Assembly: GCA_014896235.1 (NCBI GenBank) | Contig: JADBKU010000034.1 | Location: 1 to 33,151, forward strand | Length of the DNA: 33,151 bases | Direction of reading: 5' to 3' | Source of the DNA: a bacterium | GTDB taxonomy: Bacteria > Desulfobacterota > Binatia > Binatales > Binataceae | Shown: piece after piece, positions 32,861 to 33,151 of the stretch | How the letters are laid out: the number at the start of each line of letters is the position of its first letter | Numbering within the stretch: position 1 is the stretch's first letter | Program-made: the position numbers and the translations under genes | The notes under the pieces: generated by a model | Seen by the model: only the letters and a program-made list of their open reading frames with translations | What the model was told of the DNA's origin: nothing | The model's database searches: none

Positions 32861-33151
32861 TCACGGCGCGCAAACGTCCTTCCCCCGCTGCAGGCAAGCC
32901 ACCACCGGCGTGAGCGTCGGCGTGGCGTCGCCAACGATTTCGTTCACACTGTCCTCATAATTGTTCGCTATCCAGACATTGCCGCCAGCGTCCACCGCGA
33001 TTGAGAATTCGCCCAGACGCGTGGGCCACGGTCCGAGATTTAGTCCGAAACCGTAAGCACTCGCCGCGGTCAACTCGCTTACGCTATCGTCGACGGAGTT
33101 GGTGGTCCAAACGTTGCTGCCAGCATCGACAGCGATCGAATTGGGGCTGCT
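32861..33151 (-). CDS. Beta-propeller (NHL/Vgb-like) repeat protein, C-terminal part
   Basis: The frame runs off the right window edge; 96 codons are visible before TGA at 32861-32863. Two repeats show the same pattern: SIAVDAGSNVWTTNSVDDSVSEL and FSIAVDAGGNVWIANNYEDSVNEI, spaced about 45 residues apart. This is typical of NHL or virginiamycin-B-lyase-like propeller blades. The tail ends in VACLQRGKDVCAP with two cysteines, suggesting an exported protein. It converges on the protease gene. Start and full length are outside the window. Confidence 0.75.
   Translation of the reverse strand, partial: SSPNSIAVDAGSNVWTTNSVDDSVSELTAASAYGFGLNLGPWPTRLGEFSIAVDAGGNVWIANNYEDSVNEIVGDATPTLTPVVACLQRGKDVCAP

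Noticed and set aside
1..33151. tRNA or rRNA genes
   Set aside because: No convincing tRNA T-arm pattern or rRNA sequence was noticed by eye. A tRNAscan or Rfam search could still reveal a small RNA.

Overview
The window is GC-rich, dense bacterial chromosome. The gene content is catabolic: four luciferase-like (LLM) flavin/F420 oxidoreductases, an Ltp2-like thiolase with a DUF35 partner, an IpdA/IpdB-like pair, enoyl-CoA hydratase, SDR, two amidohydrolases, an HSL-type esterase, a GST, a medium-chain oxidoreductase and a DUF1329 protein. This profile resembles uncultured soil or sediment Binatota-like bacteria or similar lipid and hydrocarbon degraders. That placement is inference; there is no rRNA or other marker gene here.

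Layout. (1) 573-3225, minus strand: a sigma-54 enhancer-binding protein, a degenerate receiver protein and a hemerythrin-like protein, with a sigma-54-type promoter and a perfect palindrome before the last gene. (2) 3699-4772: an LLM oxidoreductase. (3) 5198-6589, minus: a DUF1329 exported protein broken by one in-frame TAA, with its own sigma-54-like promoter and terminator. (4) About 6865-8095: a chimeric IS256/IS3 transposase wreck. (5) 8262-17598: a catabolic island. Enoyl-CoA hydratase, LLM, Ltp2-like thiolase and DUF35 lie on the minus strand. Divergent from them are an IpdA-like subunit, a membrane protein, an IpdB-like subunit, an SDR and a DszA/NtaA-type monooxygenase that also carries one in-frame TAA. 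A proline-rich secreted protein sits inside the island. (6) 17722-20638, minus: two amidohydrolases. (7) 21001-24356: a secreted protein with a pilus-secretin N-domain, MntP, and a type II restriction-modification pair (MutH/Sau3AI-like nuclease plus beta-class methyltransferase), with REP-like palindromes. (8) 24728-28814: esterase, GST, an F420-type LLM enzyme, a convergent intergenic region with a cluster of DnaA-box-like 9-mers, and a medium-chain reductase. (9) 28915-30060: IS3 debris that has truncated a VOC/methylmalonyl-CoA-epimerase-like gene, followed by a 60-bp tandem repeat. (10) A SAM methyltransferase, a secreted trypsin-like protease, and the end of a beta-propeller-like protein cut by the window edge.

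How the genes may work together: Ltp2-like plus DUF35 (a retro-aldolase pair in actinobacterial sterol side-chain degradation) and IpdAB-like proteins (ring-opening hydrolase of the C/D rings) next to a hydratase and an SDR suggest a CoA-thioester ring or side-chain degradation pathway. Flavin or F420 enzymes would supply oxidation steps. The substrate cannot be read from sequence.

Most unusual points: the sigma-54/hemerythrin-like regulatory cassette, two fresh TAA nonsense lesions in otherwise intact genes, the DnaA-box cluster between convergent genes, the hidden VOC fragment with no start codon, the chimeric transposase, and an Asn at the expected catalytic Asp region of the restriction enzyme.
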